Below the pieces are notes generated by a model. The model searched no databases. It was not told the DNA's origin and worked only from the letters and a program-made list of their open reading frames with translations. A DNA stretch of 12,815 nucleotides from Globomyces pollinis-pini. Its lineage: Eukaryota > Chytridiomycota > Chytridiomycetes > Rhizophydiales > Globomycetaceae. The position numbers and the translations under genes are program-made. How positions within the stretch are numbered: position 1 is the first letter of the stretch; every line of letters begins with the position of its first letter. Location: assembly GCA_025399215.1 (NCBI GenBank), contig MU621511.1, forward strand, positions 1 through 12,815, read 5' to 3'. Shown here one piece after another: positions 1-7,930 of this stretch.

Positions 1-1114
1 AATCACAGAAACCATTGGAGAATGATTACGTTGTAGATGATAGATTGTTGGTTGTATGTTTTCATGGTCAAGCACAAAACAAAGTGATTTTTGAACATCA
101 AATGTCGGAAATTATCAAGACTTGTCAGAATGATATTCAATTTGTGTTCTTGGAAGGTGATGTGAGCTCTACTTATTATGGTATTTTACAATTGTTATTC
201 ATAGATTAGATTCAAAAAAGACAGGGATGAATCACTTTGATTGGTGGTCTTTGGATCAAAATGATGTCATGGAAAAGTGTCTTCAAGTTTACAAGAAATT
301 GGAACAGTTCAAACGAGTTGATGCTATTCTCGGTTTCTCTCAAGGAGCTTCGTTAGTAGAAATACTTGATCGATTGGTTGCTGAACAAAACATGAAAAAA
401 CTATGGAATATTAGTATTCTGGCTTCAGGAGTTCCATTGGTGGTACCGCAGTTGGATTGTTCAAAACAATTAACTGAGTTGTCATTGCACTTTTCAGGAA
501 AACTGGAATCAGAACGACTAGGAAGTAACATGTTACATCGATATCAACGTGAATATTGCAAAAGTATCCAACATGAATTTGGACATGAAATTCCAAAAGA
601 TTCTGACTTTGCTACTTATTTCCATGATGCACTTTTAGCTACTTACACTTTGGTTGGTACCATGAAGGAAAGTATGACACCTGTTCCGGAACCAATCACT
701 TCTGAAGCATCAAGAGTCAGAATCGGAGTCATTTACTCAAGCAAACTTACTCATTACCAAGATTTCTGTACTAAATTACTTGATTCATTTGATCAAACCA
801 AGTACACTTTATCATTGATCTTTGTCAAAGTCAAAACACCATCGACCTTTAGAAGAATCCTTCATGACGATCATAAGGAAGTTAATGGTCTGATACAAGA
901 TTTGGATAGCATTGGTCCAGTTGATATACTTTTGGGATTACCTGGAACATCATCCATCTTCCATAAAGTTGAGAATCAAATCAAATCAAAGAAATATTCC
1001 AAAACTTGGACGGTGGATATGCAGTTTTCTGAATCAAGTGGACAATCTGGAACGTATGATATTAATGATGATAAATCCATTATTAAACTCATGGATAGAA
1101 TCATGGAATTGTAA
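1..1114 (+). CDS. FSH1/OVCA2-type serine hydrolase with extra C-terminal domain, 5' partial
   Basis: Seen: the frame is open from base 3, so the gene starts upstream of the window. Exons are <3..180 and 210..1114, joined across a 29-nt GT...TAG intron, giving 360 residues here. The FSH fold is marked by VVCFHG near the N-terminus (oxyanion region), the FVFLEGD strand, a WW motif after the intron, the nucleophile elbow GFSQG (Ser about residue 103), and HEFGHEIP, which supplies the expected catalytic His. The acid position reads SGKLES, so Glu may stand in for the usual Asp. Family knowledge: FSH proteins are small alpha/beta hydrolases, often esterases, and in some fungi are fused to other enzymes. 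The last roughly 135 residues (from about base 708) are beyond the FSH core and look like an alpha/beta domain I do not recognise. An alternative acceptor at 224 would remove five more residues. An AATAAA lies 13 nt after the stop. Confidence 0.82.
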
Positions 1115-1185
1115 TTGTTACATCAAATAAATCGAAACTTCTAGACATAATATTGTATTTTTTTCTGGATATTGTTTGAGAATAG

Positions 1186-1339
1186 ACTGATAATTGACTA
1201 AAGAATATGAAAGTTAATATTATTTGGTTTGACAGCTTTGTGGACAACCTACCAGTTGGGAAGTTTGCATGATGCAACTGTACATACAAATGTTATGGGC
1301 TGATGCAATCATTGCAATCACGGATATTAAAGTAAACAT
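1186..1339 (-). pseudogene. 5' relic of the secreted cysteine-rich family (relic 1)
   Basis: The minus strand from an ATG at 1339 reads 39 codons nearly identical in pattern to the start of gene A: the same length signal peptide, AHNICMYSC, then VGCPQSCQTK. It then hits TAA at 1220-1222, with another TAA two codons on, exactly where A and B encode conserved tyrosines 40 and 42. Similarity continues past the stops to about 1186 and then ends, so the C-terminal two thirds are missing. No TATA element like those of A and B is visible upstream. It could still encode a 39-residue secreted peptide (1220..1339), but decay is the simpler reading. It lies tail to tail with the hydrolase gene. Confidence 0.85.
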
Positions 1340-1495
1340 GGTAGAATTATGTAATTAATATAATGCTTTAATTTTCTCTCACTATTGAAGTTAAGTAATT
1401 TACCCGAAATCTATGTACAAGCCACCGGCCACGTCACACAGACACATTCAAGTACCAAAACAGGAAAAAAAGAGATTGAAATATGAAAACAATGA

Positions 1496-1502
1496 TTTAT
1501 TA
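1496..1502 (-). terminator. stop codon fused to polyadenylation signal of gene A
   Basis: The minus strand reads TAATAAA: the TAA stop (1500-1502) overlaps an AATAAA hexamer. The same overlap occurs in gene B, in relics 2 and 3 and in the peroxidase gene, so it appears to be a functional 3' end signal. Confidence 0.6.
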
Positions 1503-1973
1503 GAATCCATTGTTACATTGGCCAACTTTAAAGCAAGTCTGACTCCATCCGAACCCAGCATCAATTCCAACGTAATCGGTCACTTTTCGACAATTGCTGT
1601 TTTGTCCTCCTGCGCTCAAATACCCAAATGATTCACCTTTGTTTGCTTGCTCATACGATTTGTGTGTGAATTGAATCAAATGGGTTTCACCCCATTGCAT
1701 ATCATTTCGGAATCTACCATACACTTTGCTATTGCCAACATTTTGGTTTCCCATATCAATGCTATGGTAGGCGGCACTCTTATCTTTGCTTAAACCGTTG
1801 GCTCCAGTGTTGCAATCAGCCTGTTCAACGTAAGGGTAGAAAGTGTTGTAGTAATACTTGGTTTGGCAATTTTGGGGACATCCAACCAGTTGGGAAGTTT
1901 GCATGATACAACTGTACATGCAGATATTGTGTGCAGCAGTCAATATGGTAAAGATAGAAAGAAACGCGAACAT
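1500..1973 (-). CDS. small secreted cysteine-rich protein A, N-terminal-His candidate
   Basis: Intact single-exon frame of 157 residues. Residues 2-14 are hydrophobic and act as a short signal peptide (LTAA then His15); mature start at His15 is predicted from the small residues at -3 and -1. Eight cysteines at 18, 22, 32, 36, 54, 128, 147 and 153 could make four disulfides; there is no membrane segment after the signal. A paralogue of identical length (5951-6424) shares about 64% of residues by hand count, including all cysteines, His15, His98 in WGETHLIQ, His104 in HKSY, and the motifs TKYYYNTFYP, KVYGRF and GWSQTC. This pattern of conservation supports a real selected protein. I recognise no named family. 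The exposed N-terminal His suggests, as inference only, a copper-binding histidine brace; an effector or enzyme-inhibitor role is equally possible. Confidence 0.88.
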   Translation of the reverse strand: MFAFLSIFTILTAAHNICMYSCIMQTSQLVGCPQNCQTKYYYNTFYPYVEQADCNTGANGLSKDKSAAYHSIDMGNQNVGNSKVYGRFRNDMQWGETHLIQFTHKSYEQANKGESFGYLSAGGQNSNCRKVTDYVGIDAGFGWSQTCFKVGQCNNGF

Positions 1974-2002
1974 ATTTTGATGAGTTAATTATTTGGATTA
2001 TC

Positions 2003-2018
2003 ATGACCTTTTTATATG
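2003..2018 (-). promoter_or_regulatory. TATA-type core promoter of gene A
   Basis: On the minus strand CATATAAAAAGGTCAT sits 30-45 nt before the ATG of gene A. Gene B has the near-identical GTATATAAAGGTCAT 42-56 nt before its ATG. The TATA box plus the attached GGTCAT is the best conserved part of the two upstream regions. Confidence 0.6.
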
Positions 2019-2701
2019 TGAATTGAAATGATTGAAGTCATGGGTTAGATAGGAAATGGCCATAAGTTAGGGTAATACAGAATCACTAATATTACAAAAA
2101 TTCAACAAAATAAACTATCACCATTCCTCGATTTGGAATTCTTTTTCAAAAAAGAATCAGTAACTAAACAGTTTTTTTACTTGAGTAAGAGCTTAAAGAT
2201 ACATTAAGAGTAGGAAATACACTAGATGAAATTACTATAAGTTGGAGTTGTCCCCACCTCCCTAATTCACACCAAAATAATCACAAGATACGTATCAAAC
2301 GAGCCAAAGCGTGATGAACCACCAAAATCAAAAGAAATGACGGCAAACATCACAGCATTTGGATTGTTGCATGATACGCCCACAGTATGATTACATGTTT
2401 TTATAAACCTACTAAACTCAAAGAAGTGGTTTCTAGATACTCTATGTGAATTTTAATATCAACAGAGATGCGCTTATTGAATCGGTTATGGTTAGTGATG
2501 AAGTGTATTATTTTTCTAACCGCCCTAAAAACCAAAAAATACATGAAACACATCAACCAACTAATGCATGAAATGTTTACTAAACCATATTAAAAAAATT
2601 GACATTGATATCAGACCATCCTTGATTTGTATAGTTTGGTAACAGTAGATACTCTTTATATTTTTAACTACTAGTAATATATGTGTCGTAATCCATGATT
2701 C
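2019..2701. other. gene-free stretch upstream of gene A, partly duplicated
   Basis: No convincing coding region on either strand. The part at about 2120-2165 (CCATTC...TTTGGAAT...AAGAATCA) resembles the region upstream of gene B at about 6605-6645, and another patch near 2365-2385 (GCATGATACG) resembles 6805-6822. The upstream flank therefore seems to have been copied together with the gene and has since diverged. Confidence 0.45.
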
Positions 2702-2892
2702 AGAATTTATTAAACCATTATTACATTGAGCAACTTTCAAACAATCTTGTTTCCACCAAAAAACCAGAATAAATTCAACTTAATCCGTGACTCTTCGACA
2801 TTCCTGTTCAGTCCAGCACTCAAATCATAACATTCTTTCCGTATCGTCACGGAATATGGTATGCAGCACTCTTGTTCTTAACCAAATCTCGA
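2702..2892 (-). pseudogene. 3' relic of the secreted cysteine-rich family (relic 2)
   Basis: Minus-strand similarity to the 3' half of genes A and B. The 3' end ATTTATTAAACCATTATTAC matches the end of A (stop plus AATAAA retained), followed by recognisable counterparts of the segments encoding the last three cysteines, with single-base indels that destroy the frame. A segment of roughly 120 bp in the middle is missing: the match jumps from about 2840 to 2858-2892, which corresponds to the region around residues 58-70. No signal-peptide end is found. Same orientation as all other copies. Confidence 0.75.
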
Positions 2893-2918
2893 TGTGTTTG
2901 TTTTAAATATTTGAGTTA

Positions 2919-2941
2919 AGAGATACTTAATAAGTATCTCT
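2919..2941. repeat. perfect 23-bp palindrome
   Basis: Two 11-bp arms (AGAGATACTTA and its reverse complement) flank a single central base. It lies just outside relic 2. It could be a protein-binding site, a cruciform or a transposon footprint; nothing nearby decides. Confidence 0.8.
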
Positions 2942-3207
2942 GCTATTGTTATAACTACTGGTTGGGTTAGAATTTGAAGTTAGTAGCACTGTTGCTTGGC
3001 CCTGGTTCAATGTATTTTTACATTCTATTAGATTCATTTTGTAATGTAGCTTTACTATCATTAGTAAGTAATGGATCATTCATAGTAGAACAAGTAGTAA
3101 TTAATACATAATAGTTCATTTAAACCCTTACTAGTTGAAATGCTCCATGAATCTTTCTCCACTTTCCCAACAACATAGAACCTGTTTTCCTATAGAATGT
3201 TAACTGA

Positions 3208-3471
3208 ACTCTTCCTTTTTTCAAAAAATATAAAAAATCAAACTTTACAAGACATCGGGACTACAAACACAGGAAAGCTGTTCACTCATCAAACTTTACA
3301 AGACATCGGGACTACAAACACAGGAAAGCTGTTCACTCCGCTCTTAACTGGAATGATGTTACTGTTGATATTAGAGAAGCTTTGAGAGGGATAAACCCAA
3401 CGAACCTTCGACGTTTGACTAAATTCTATGGAATAGCTGGTGTACTCTTCATTCTTTACAATCAAATCTGA
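3208..3471 (+). CDS. unidentified short coding-like exon or decayed gene
   Basis: Open frame of 87 codons ending in TGA at 3469-3471, with no in-frame ATG, so it would need an upstream exon or is a fragment. The second half looks protein-like in composition: a basic N-terminal part (RHRDYKHRKAVHS), then LNWNDVTVDIREALRG, INPTNLRRLTKFYG and a short hydrophobic end (IAGVLFILYN) that could be a membrane segment. The frame runs through a perfect 51-bp tandem duplication that adds exactly 17 residues. I do not recognise the family. The opposite strand is also open for about 60 codons here, which weakens the case for coding. Confidence 0.3.
   Translation, partial: TLPFFKKYKKSNFTRHRDYKHRKAVHSSNFTRHRDYKHRKAVHSALNWNDVTVDIREALRGINPTNLRRLTKFYGIAGVLFILYNQI
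3237..3338. repeat. perfect tandem duplication, 2 x 51 bp
   Basis: Copies at 3237..3287 and 3288..3338 are identical at all 51 positions, beginning ATCAAACTTTACAAG and ending GCTGTTCACTC. The unit is a multiple of three and leaves the surrounding + strand frame open. Identity implies a very recent duplication, or an assembly artefact. Confidence 0.95.
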
Positions 3472-3477
3472 TACTGT

Positions 3478-3609
3478 TCACACGTGGCAGTCAAATGGCT
3501 TAATTGAATGATAGAACAACCTCCTTGTTTTTCCATCAATAACAACGCCCAATTCAGAATGCAAACCTGGATTAACCATATAGTTGAGGTGTAGTTGACC
3601 ATTAAGACT
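3478..3609 (-). other. possible 3'-terminal exon of an unknown minus-strand gene
   Basis: The minus strand from 3609 reads 43 codons to TGA, containing NGQLHLNYMVNPGLHSELG then VVIDGKTRRLFYHSIKPF. Immediately upstream is a convincing 3' splice site: CTAACT branch-like sequence, then AAGTAATAG. A GT 33 nt before the acceptor would give an intron of the size typical here, but the exon before it (around 3643-3700) is short and hydrophobic and I could not extend it to a start. It may be a remnant. VIDGKT recalls P4-ATPases, too weakly to name it. Confidence 0.25.
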
Positions 3610-3912
3610 CTATTACTTGAGTTAGTTGGATTCAATATCAACTTGAATATAGAATAAAAGAACAAAAACAATTATTGGTATTACTTGAATATAACGCGTA
3701 ACTTACAACAGTTTACTTCCTAGACTGAATACTCAATAGAGTTCCTTCACTGAATACTAAATATCTTGATCCAATTACGTTCTACTTTCATTGTTCACCA
3801 TCAAATTTCAATTGCCACAGGGAATGGAATGAATCATCTGATCACATGATTTTTTCCACCAGAAAGATACTTCAAGTGACAATCGAAATAAAATTGAACA
3901 GATTCTGTAGGA
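3610..3912. other. intergenic stretch upstream of the RBR ligase
   Basis: No gene supported. It should contain the promoter of the ligase gene at 3913; no clear TATA box or known site is visible. Confidence 0.4.
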
Positions 3913-5429
3913 ATGAATGAAGAGCAACAGGATGAACTCTTTGCTTTAAAGGTTCATTAGAAGAATCATTCATAAAGTAGGAAATATATGGGGATTTACT
4001 TATCAAAAATCATTTGAATCCATTACAAACTTGTATAGAAGTTTTAATACCTTTACCAAATCCTCATCTTTTGCAAATGCCCACTGGAAACACAATCGTC
4101 ATTAATCATCTACCTTCTATTCGTGTTTTTTGGGAATACTCTGCTGGTATGATGTTGTGTCTTTGATATTAGGTTATCCAGAAACTGATTTTATCAATTT
4201 ATCGTTGGATTGCATTTGGATAAGTACAACGGATCGGTTATCCATTATTCAAGTATGTAAATCTTGGTGGGTAGATCAAAAATCGGTCGTAACTTATTAT
4301 TTATTGATTACATTGGTAGATTATTTTCCAATTAATCGATTTCCTCGCCAATGATTTGATTAATCATTTAGATTGGTCAAGTGTAAATGGTATTCTAATG
4401 ATTTTAATTCTAGTTGATGGACAAATTCAGTTTAATCTTCCAAAACACTATTCCAATACTATATATGATGCCATTTTGGTCTATAATGATGAACGAAATC
4501 AATCAATTTTTAATTTACAACAACATTTATGTGGAGTTTGTCGTGAATTAAAGTTAGGATCACAATCAATTCAATTTAATCATTGTAAACATATTTTTTG
4601 TAGAATATGTGTATCCGATTATTTTACATTTTTAATCAATCAAGGTATCATTATATACTAATGGTTTCAAGGTTCTGTAGAATTAGTGTGTTGTCCAGAT
4701 GAACAATGTAAAAAATTGGCTAAAGACAATCCAATTGAATCTGGATTACACCATTTAACACAATCGGATTTAGAAAAGATTTTATCGAATGATATGCTGG
4801 ATCGATATTATGAATTATATCATGAACATTCACTACAAGCACGTGCAGATATCATTCATTGTCCACGTCCATCATGTCAATATCCTAATCTAAAACCATC
4901 AAACAAAGATGAAAAATTGATTATTTGTATCACTTGTGGGTTTGTTTTCTGTCAGTAAGTGTAGCATTAAATTTTTTTATTAATTTTAGTTTATGTTGTA
5001 ATGTTTGGCATGGATATGGTGCAAATTGTAAAATTAAAAATTCGGATTTTATATTGCAAACTTACTTGGAAGGTGATGAATCCATTCAAACGGATCTCAA
5101 GTTAAGATATGGACATTCTATCATTGAAAAACTTGTGAAAGAATATCAAGATTTACAATCCACTCTTGATTGGGTGAAAAATAATACTCAACAATGTCCA
5201 GTACTTTATTCTTTTTAATATGTAGCAATGTTTAACTGCTGTTCAACGATCGTATGGATGCAATCATATGACTTGTGGGACTTGTCAAAGCCATTTTTGT
5301 TATCAATGTGGGGATGCTATATCAGCAACGAATCCATACATTCATTATAATGCAAGATCATCACCATGTTATGGCAAATTGTTTGAAGGATCTGATTTGA
5401 ACGATTTAGGTGATGTCTTTGATGATTAA
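3913..5429 (+). CDS. RWD-RING1-IBR-RING2 (RBR) E3 ubiquitin ligase, RNF14-like
   Basis: Eight exons: 3913..3951, 3981..4146, 4173..4288, 4320..4380, 4414..4644, 4672..4954, 4990..5200, 5226..5429, giving 436 residues. RWD domain at about 1-125, from DELFALKEIYGD through the GYPET turn to CIWIS and SVIIFQLIDFL. RING1 starts at C167/C170 with C185, H187, C190, C193, C212 and C217. The IBR follows (IHCPRPSCQYP ... CGFVFCHLC). RING2 has C368/C371 and C386/C389, with C381 in YGCNHMTC at the position of the catalytic cysteine that carries ubiquitin in RBR ligases. The glycine normally before GC is tyrosine here. Domain order matches RNF14/ARA54. The start is chosen because the tiny first exon supplies the RWD N-terminus. 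The 33-nt fourth intron is a multiple of three and less certain; if retained it adds 11 residues. Confidence 0.93.
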
Positions 5430-5946
5430 TAGTATCTTGTTTTTGGCAATGGTATGCGGAACTTTTCTGCTTGGAATAGATAATGTATCACTATATGCAT
5501 ATATGTATATGTATTATCCATCAGTGTGTATGTCATTATATATAAAAATATAATCAAATCATTTCTGATATCTGTTATAATGTATTTATCAAAGCTTCAA
5601 TCTGATGGAAGTGCAAAACGAAATAACGATCTATAGGAATTGTTAATGATGAGGAACCTACATCTTCATTCGGCCACCAATGTTATTTACATATTACTAT
5701 AAGAATGTTGGCATTGGACATTCGTGAATTATAAACCTGTAAACATTTTGTCATAGTTGAAACAGGATTTTTTTTTTACTTTTTGGAAAGAATGAATTGA
5801 TTGGACACACCAAGATAAATATGGAAAGCAGTAACAAACGATAATCTATGGAAAGTAGTAACATCCAAAGTAGAAACGGAGAATTAAAGATGCACTATTC
5901 ATAAACGACAAAGACAAACAGATGGTATTGCACGTTAGACGATCTT
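5430..5946. other. intergenic, AT-rich
   Basis: Lies between two convergent 3' ends (RBR ligase and gene B). Contains an alternating TATATGTATA-type stretch around 5495-5550, a T run at 5768-5777, and a short imperfect direct repeat (TATGGAAAGCAGTAACA / TATGGAAAGTAGTAACA) near 5820 and 5848. No gene seen. Confidence 0.5.
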
Positions 5947-5953
5947 TTTATTA
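5947..5953 (-). terminator. stop codon fused to polyadenylation signal of gene B
   Basis: Minus strand TAATAAAAAGAT: the TAA stop is the first part of TAATAAA. The longer match TAATAAAAAGAT is shared with relic 3 and closely with the end of the peroxidase gene (TAATAAAAGAT). Confidence 0.6.
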
Positions 5954-6424
5954 GAATCCATTGTTACATTGTGCTATTTTAGAACAAGTTTGAGACCATC
6001 CCATTCCAGAATCAGTGCCAATAGAACCATATGCTTTACGACAATTACTATCTTGGCCACCACTACTCAAATATCCAAAAGATTCCCCAATTTGAGCATC
6101 TTGATATGATTTGTGATTGTATTGGATTAAATGAGTTTCACCCCATGCTAAATCATGCGCGAATCGACCATACACTTTGCCATTATCAACTTGATGGGTT
6201 CCCATGTCAGTACGACGGTAGGCAGGTGTTTCGTTGTTAACCAAGTTATTAGCACCAGCATTACAATCTGCTTGTTCTACGAATGGATAGAAAGTATTAT
6301 AATAATATTTTGTTTCACAAGCTTTTGGACACCCAACGATGATTGCACTTCGCAAGACACAAGAGTACATGCAGATATTGTGTGCAGAAGCTAGCATAGT
6401 CACCAAGAAGAAAAACGCGAACAT
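5951..6424 (-). CDS. small secreted cysteine-rich protein B, N-terminal-His candidate
   Basis: Single exon, 157 residues, collinear with gene A without a gap. The signal peptide ends in a textbook ASA motif (residues 12-14), which predicts His15 as the first mature residue. All eight cysteines are at the same positions as in A, as are His98 and His104. Most differences cluster in residues 5-13, 23-29, 62-72 and 131-135, so the variable parts are the signal peptide and probable surface loops. A likely N-glycosylation sequon NET (Asn64) is unique to this copy. It is the best preserved copy by signal-peptide criteria. Function unknown; see gene A. Confidence 0.88.
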   Translation of the reverse strand: MFAFFFLVTMLASAHNICMYSCVLRSAIIVGCPKACETKYYYNTFYPFVEQADCNAGANNLVNNETPAYRRTDMGTHQVDNGKVYGRFAHDLAWGETHLIQYNHKSYQDAQIGESFGYLSSGGQDSNCRKAYGSIGTDSGMGWSQTCSKIAQCNNGF

Positions 6425-6465
6425 AATTGAATGGTTTGATTTTTGTGAATATTACACTGTCTATA

Positions 6466-6480
6466 ATGACCTTTATATAC
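6466..6480 (-). promoter_or_regulatory. TATA-type core promoter of gene B
   Basis: The minus strand reads GTATATAAAGGTCAT, 42-56 nt before the ATG, matching the element before gene A. Confidence 0.6.
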
Positions 6481-7037
6481 TTAGAATCAGGGAGTTGAAT
6501 GTAAGATCACGAAAGGTCAATAACCGTCATGAATGAAGCCACAATAACGTATTTTAATATATACCAATCTGATCAATCAATCCTAAAATACCCAAACTAA
6601 ATCTTACCATTCTAAATTTGGAATGGTATACAGCAAGAATCAATGATCCAAGATCAGTATGATAGAATAACAGTAGGAACAACTCCGATCTAAAGTGATA
6701 ATTACTAGTGTGACCCTAAAAATCACGAAAACCATTCCAAAAAAGGGCAATTTACCAAAAATTTGAAACCATGTACCCATGTGTTTTGACGATTTTGACT
6801 GCTTTGTATGATACGTTGTCCTGAATATTTGATGAATATCCTCAATAGTACATACTAATTCTACTATATCCCAAGCATTCTCAGTATCTTTCTATATCCT
6901 TAGACGTTTGCTCAAAACTTGGATCATATGATCACCATACGAGTCACCAAATTATAGAGAACTGACCATAATTTATCCAAATTAGAACTTCTAAAACAAA
7001 ACAAGTCCAGTTTATAGTTTGATCTCATGTTGATAGA
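6481..7037. other. gene-free stretch upstream of gene B
   Basis: No coding region recognised. About 6605-6645 and 6805-6822 resemble parts of the region upstream of gene A, supporting duplication of gene plus flank. GATCATATGATC at 6923-6934 is a short perfect palindrome. Confidence 0.4.
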
Positions 7038-7600
7038 AAATTTGCATATTTGGGTAAGAAGAACTGGTTTATTTGAAGTGAATTCGTAAGATTGTAACTC
7101 ATTTCAACAACCCAATAGTATGTTTTCTTCATCACACTAAAAGACATCCGATTCGTTAGAGGATATAACAGGTTAATCAGATTCTTCAGTTACAGCTGGC
7201 AACCTTCTTTTAGAAAATCAAAAAGGATTATAATATTCTAAGATTTCTTAGACTCATCTCAAAGATATAGTAGATGCTATTAATCACCATATTTTGCCCG
7301 AAGAAATATGTTGTGCTGTCTCGGAAACGTAAAAAGATTAAGGAGTATTGAGAGAAATAAGAGGAATAAGATTCTATTGGATAGTTTGAATTTGGAGTTC
7401 CTACTACAAAGCGGTACCTGATGACCGGAGTGGTGACTTTGAAATGTGATACCTTCGCCTTCTTTGGTCTTTGAAGAGGCTTGTTACAAAGGCATAGCCA
7501 AAATGATTGGTTCTTCAAAGTGGTATGCAGAAGAAGATTCCAAATCAATTGTGTGGATGGTTGATAGCAAAGGACTGATACTCAAGGAGATACTCTTATA
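7038..7600 (+). pseudogene. decayed malic enzyme
   Basis: Fragments of a malic enzyme appear in the correct order but in different frames and with stops. KFAYLGKKNWFI (7038) corresponds to the family's KFAYLFRRPRG segment. YVVLSRKRKKIKEY (7307) corresponds to the YxGLRQKRxxGEEY segment. FEFGVPTTKRYL (7385) corresponds to the FEDF...YR segment. A DD just before 7424 and TGVVTLK (7424) correspond to the NDDxQGTGxVTL metal and substrate region. GIAKMI (7491) followed by IVWMVDSKGLI (about 7549-7580) corresponds to the GIAxxI...IWMxDSKGL region. Spacing is shorter than in intact enzymes, indicating internal deletions. Malic enzyme makes pyruvate and NAD(P)H from malate; this copy cannot be functional. 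It may be a fragment left after duplication of a functional gene elsewhere. Confidence 0.72.
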
Positions 7601-7716
7601 AACTGTTTGTAAGGAATGTTGTGGGTGTTACACGGGCTCCAAACGTGTCCAAATCTACAATCTATGGCGGAATTAGTACATGTTAAGATAACGATAAAAC
7701 GTATTTCATTTACATA

Positions 7717-7772
7717 ATCTTTTTATTAGAATATATTGTTACATTAGATATCATTTTACCAAAATAGAAGCC
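7717..7772 (-). pseudogene. 3' terminal relic of the secreted cysteine-rich family (relic 3)
   Basis: Only the last portion is left: the sequence matches the 3' end of gene B (ATCTTTTTATTAGAAT on the + strand, then TTGTTACATT and a diverging stretch to about 7772). The fused stop/AATAAA is preserved. It marks the far end of the array, about 1.3 kb upstream of gene B. Confidence 0.65.
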
Positions 7773-7800
7773 TTAAGTAGCTGATCTCTGCTATTTTCGT

Positions 7801-7907
7801 GCAAGCTTGTAAGCATAGCAGTACCTATGTAACCATGAACTTACTCGGCCAGACATATATCCCGGCCGGAGACACAGGGGATCTTGGTTCGAGGTCTGGC
7901 CATAATG
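7801..7907. repeat. GC-rich repeat, copy 1
   Basis: Core 7841..7907 begins ACTCGGCC, has CCGGCCGGAGACA in the middle and ends TCTGGCC followed by ATAATG. GGCCAGA at 7848-7854 is the exact reverse complement of TCTGGCC at 7895-7901, so the whole core can fold. GATCTTGG...GGTC inside it can form a second hairpin. GGTTCGAGGTC resembles an RNA polymerase III B box. A weaker match to copy 2 extends about 40 bp to the left. Base composition is sharply unlike the AT-rich surroundings. Possible short mobile element or structured RNA. Confidence 0.7.
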
Positions 7908-7930
7908 CACTAAAATAGCTGCTAAATTGG

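Noticed and set aside
3478..3609. Assignment of the orphan exon to a P4-ATPase because of VIDGKT
   Set aside because: The match is one short motif without the flanking conserved residues.
3835..3960. Minus-strand motifs resembling Ty3/gypsy RNase H (HPVALHS, then PTE and HLKYLSGGKNH)
   Set aside because: The HPVALHS part is antisense to the first exon of the RBR ligase, which is strongly supported as coding for the RWD start. The rest is short and broken, so coincidence is more likely.
4383..4413. 31-nt intron starting at GTAAAT in the RBR ligase
   Set aside because: It shifts the frame and loses RING1; the 33-nt alternative from 4381 keeps it.
7228..7548. 106-residue minus-strand frame
   Set aside because: Antisense to the malic enzyme relic; composition not protein-like and no motif.
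7848..7902. tRNA gene suggested by 7-bp acceptor-like ends and GGTTCGA
   Set aside because: Only 55 nt long, the T arm does not pair properly, and no D or anticodon arm can be drawn.
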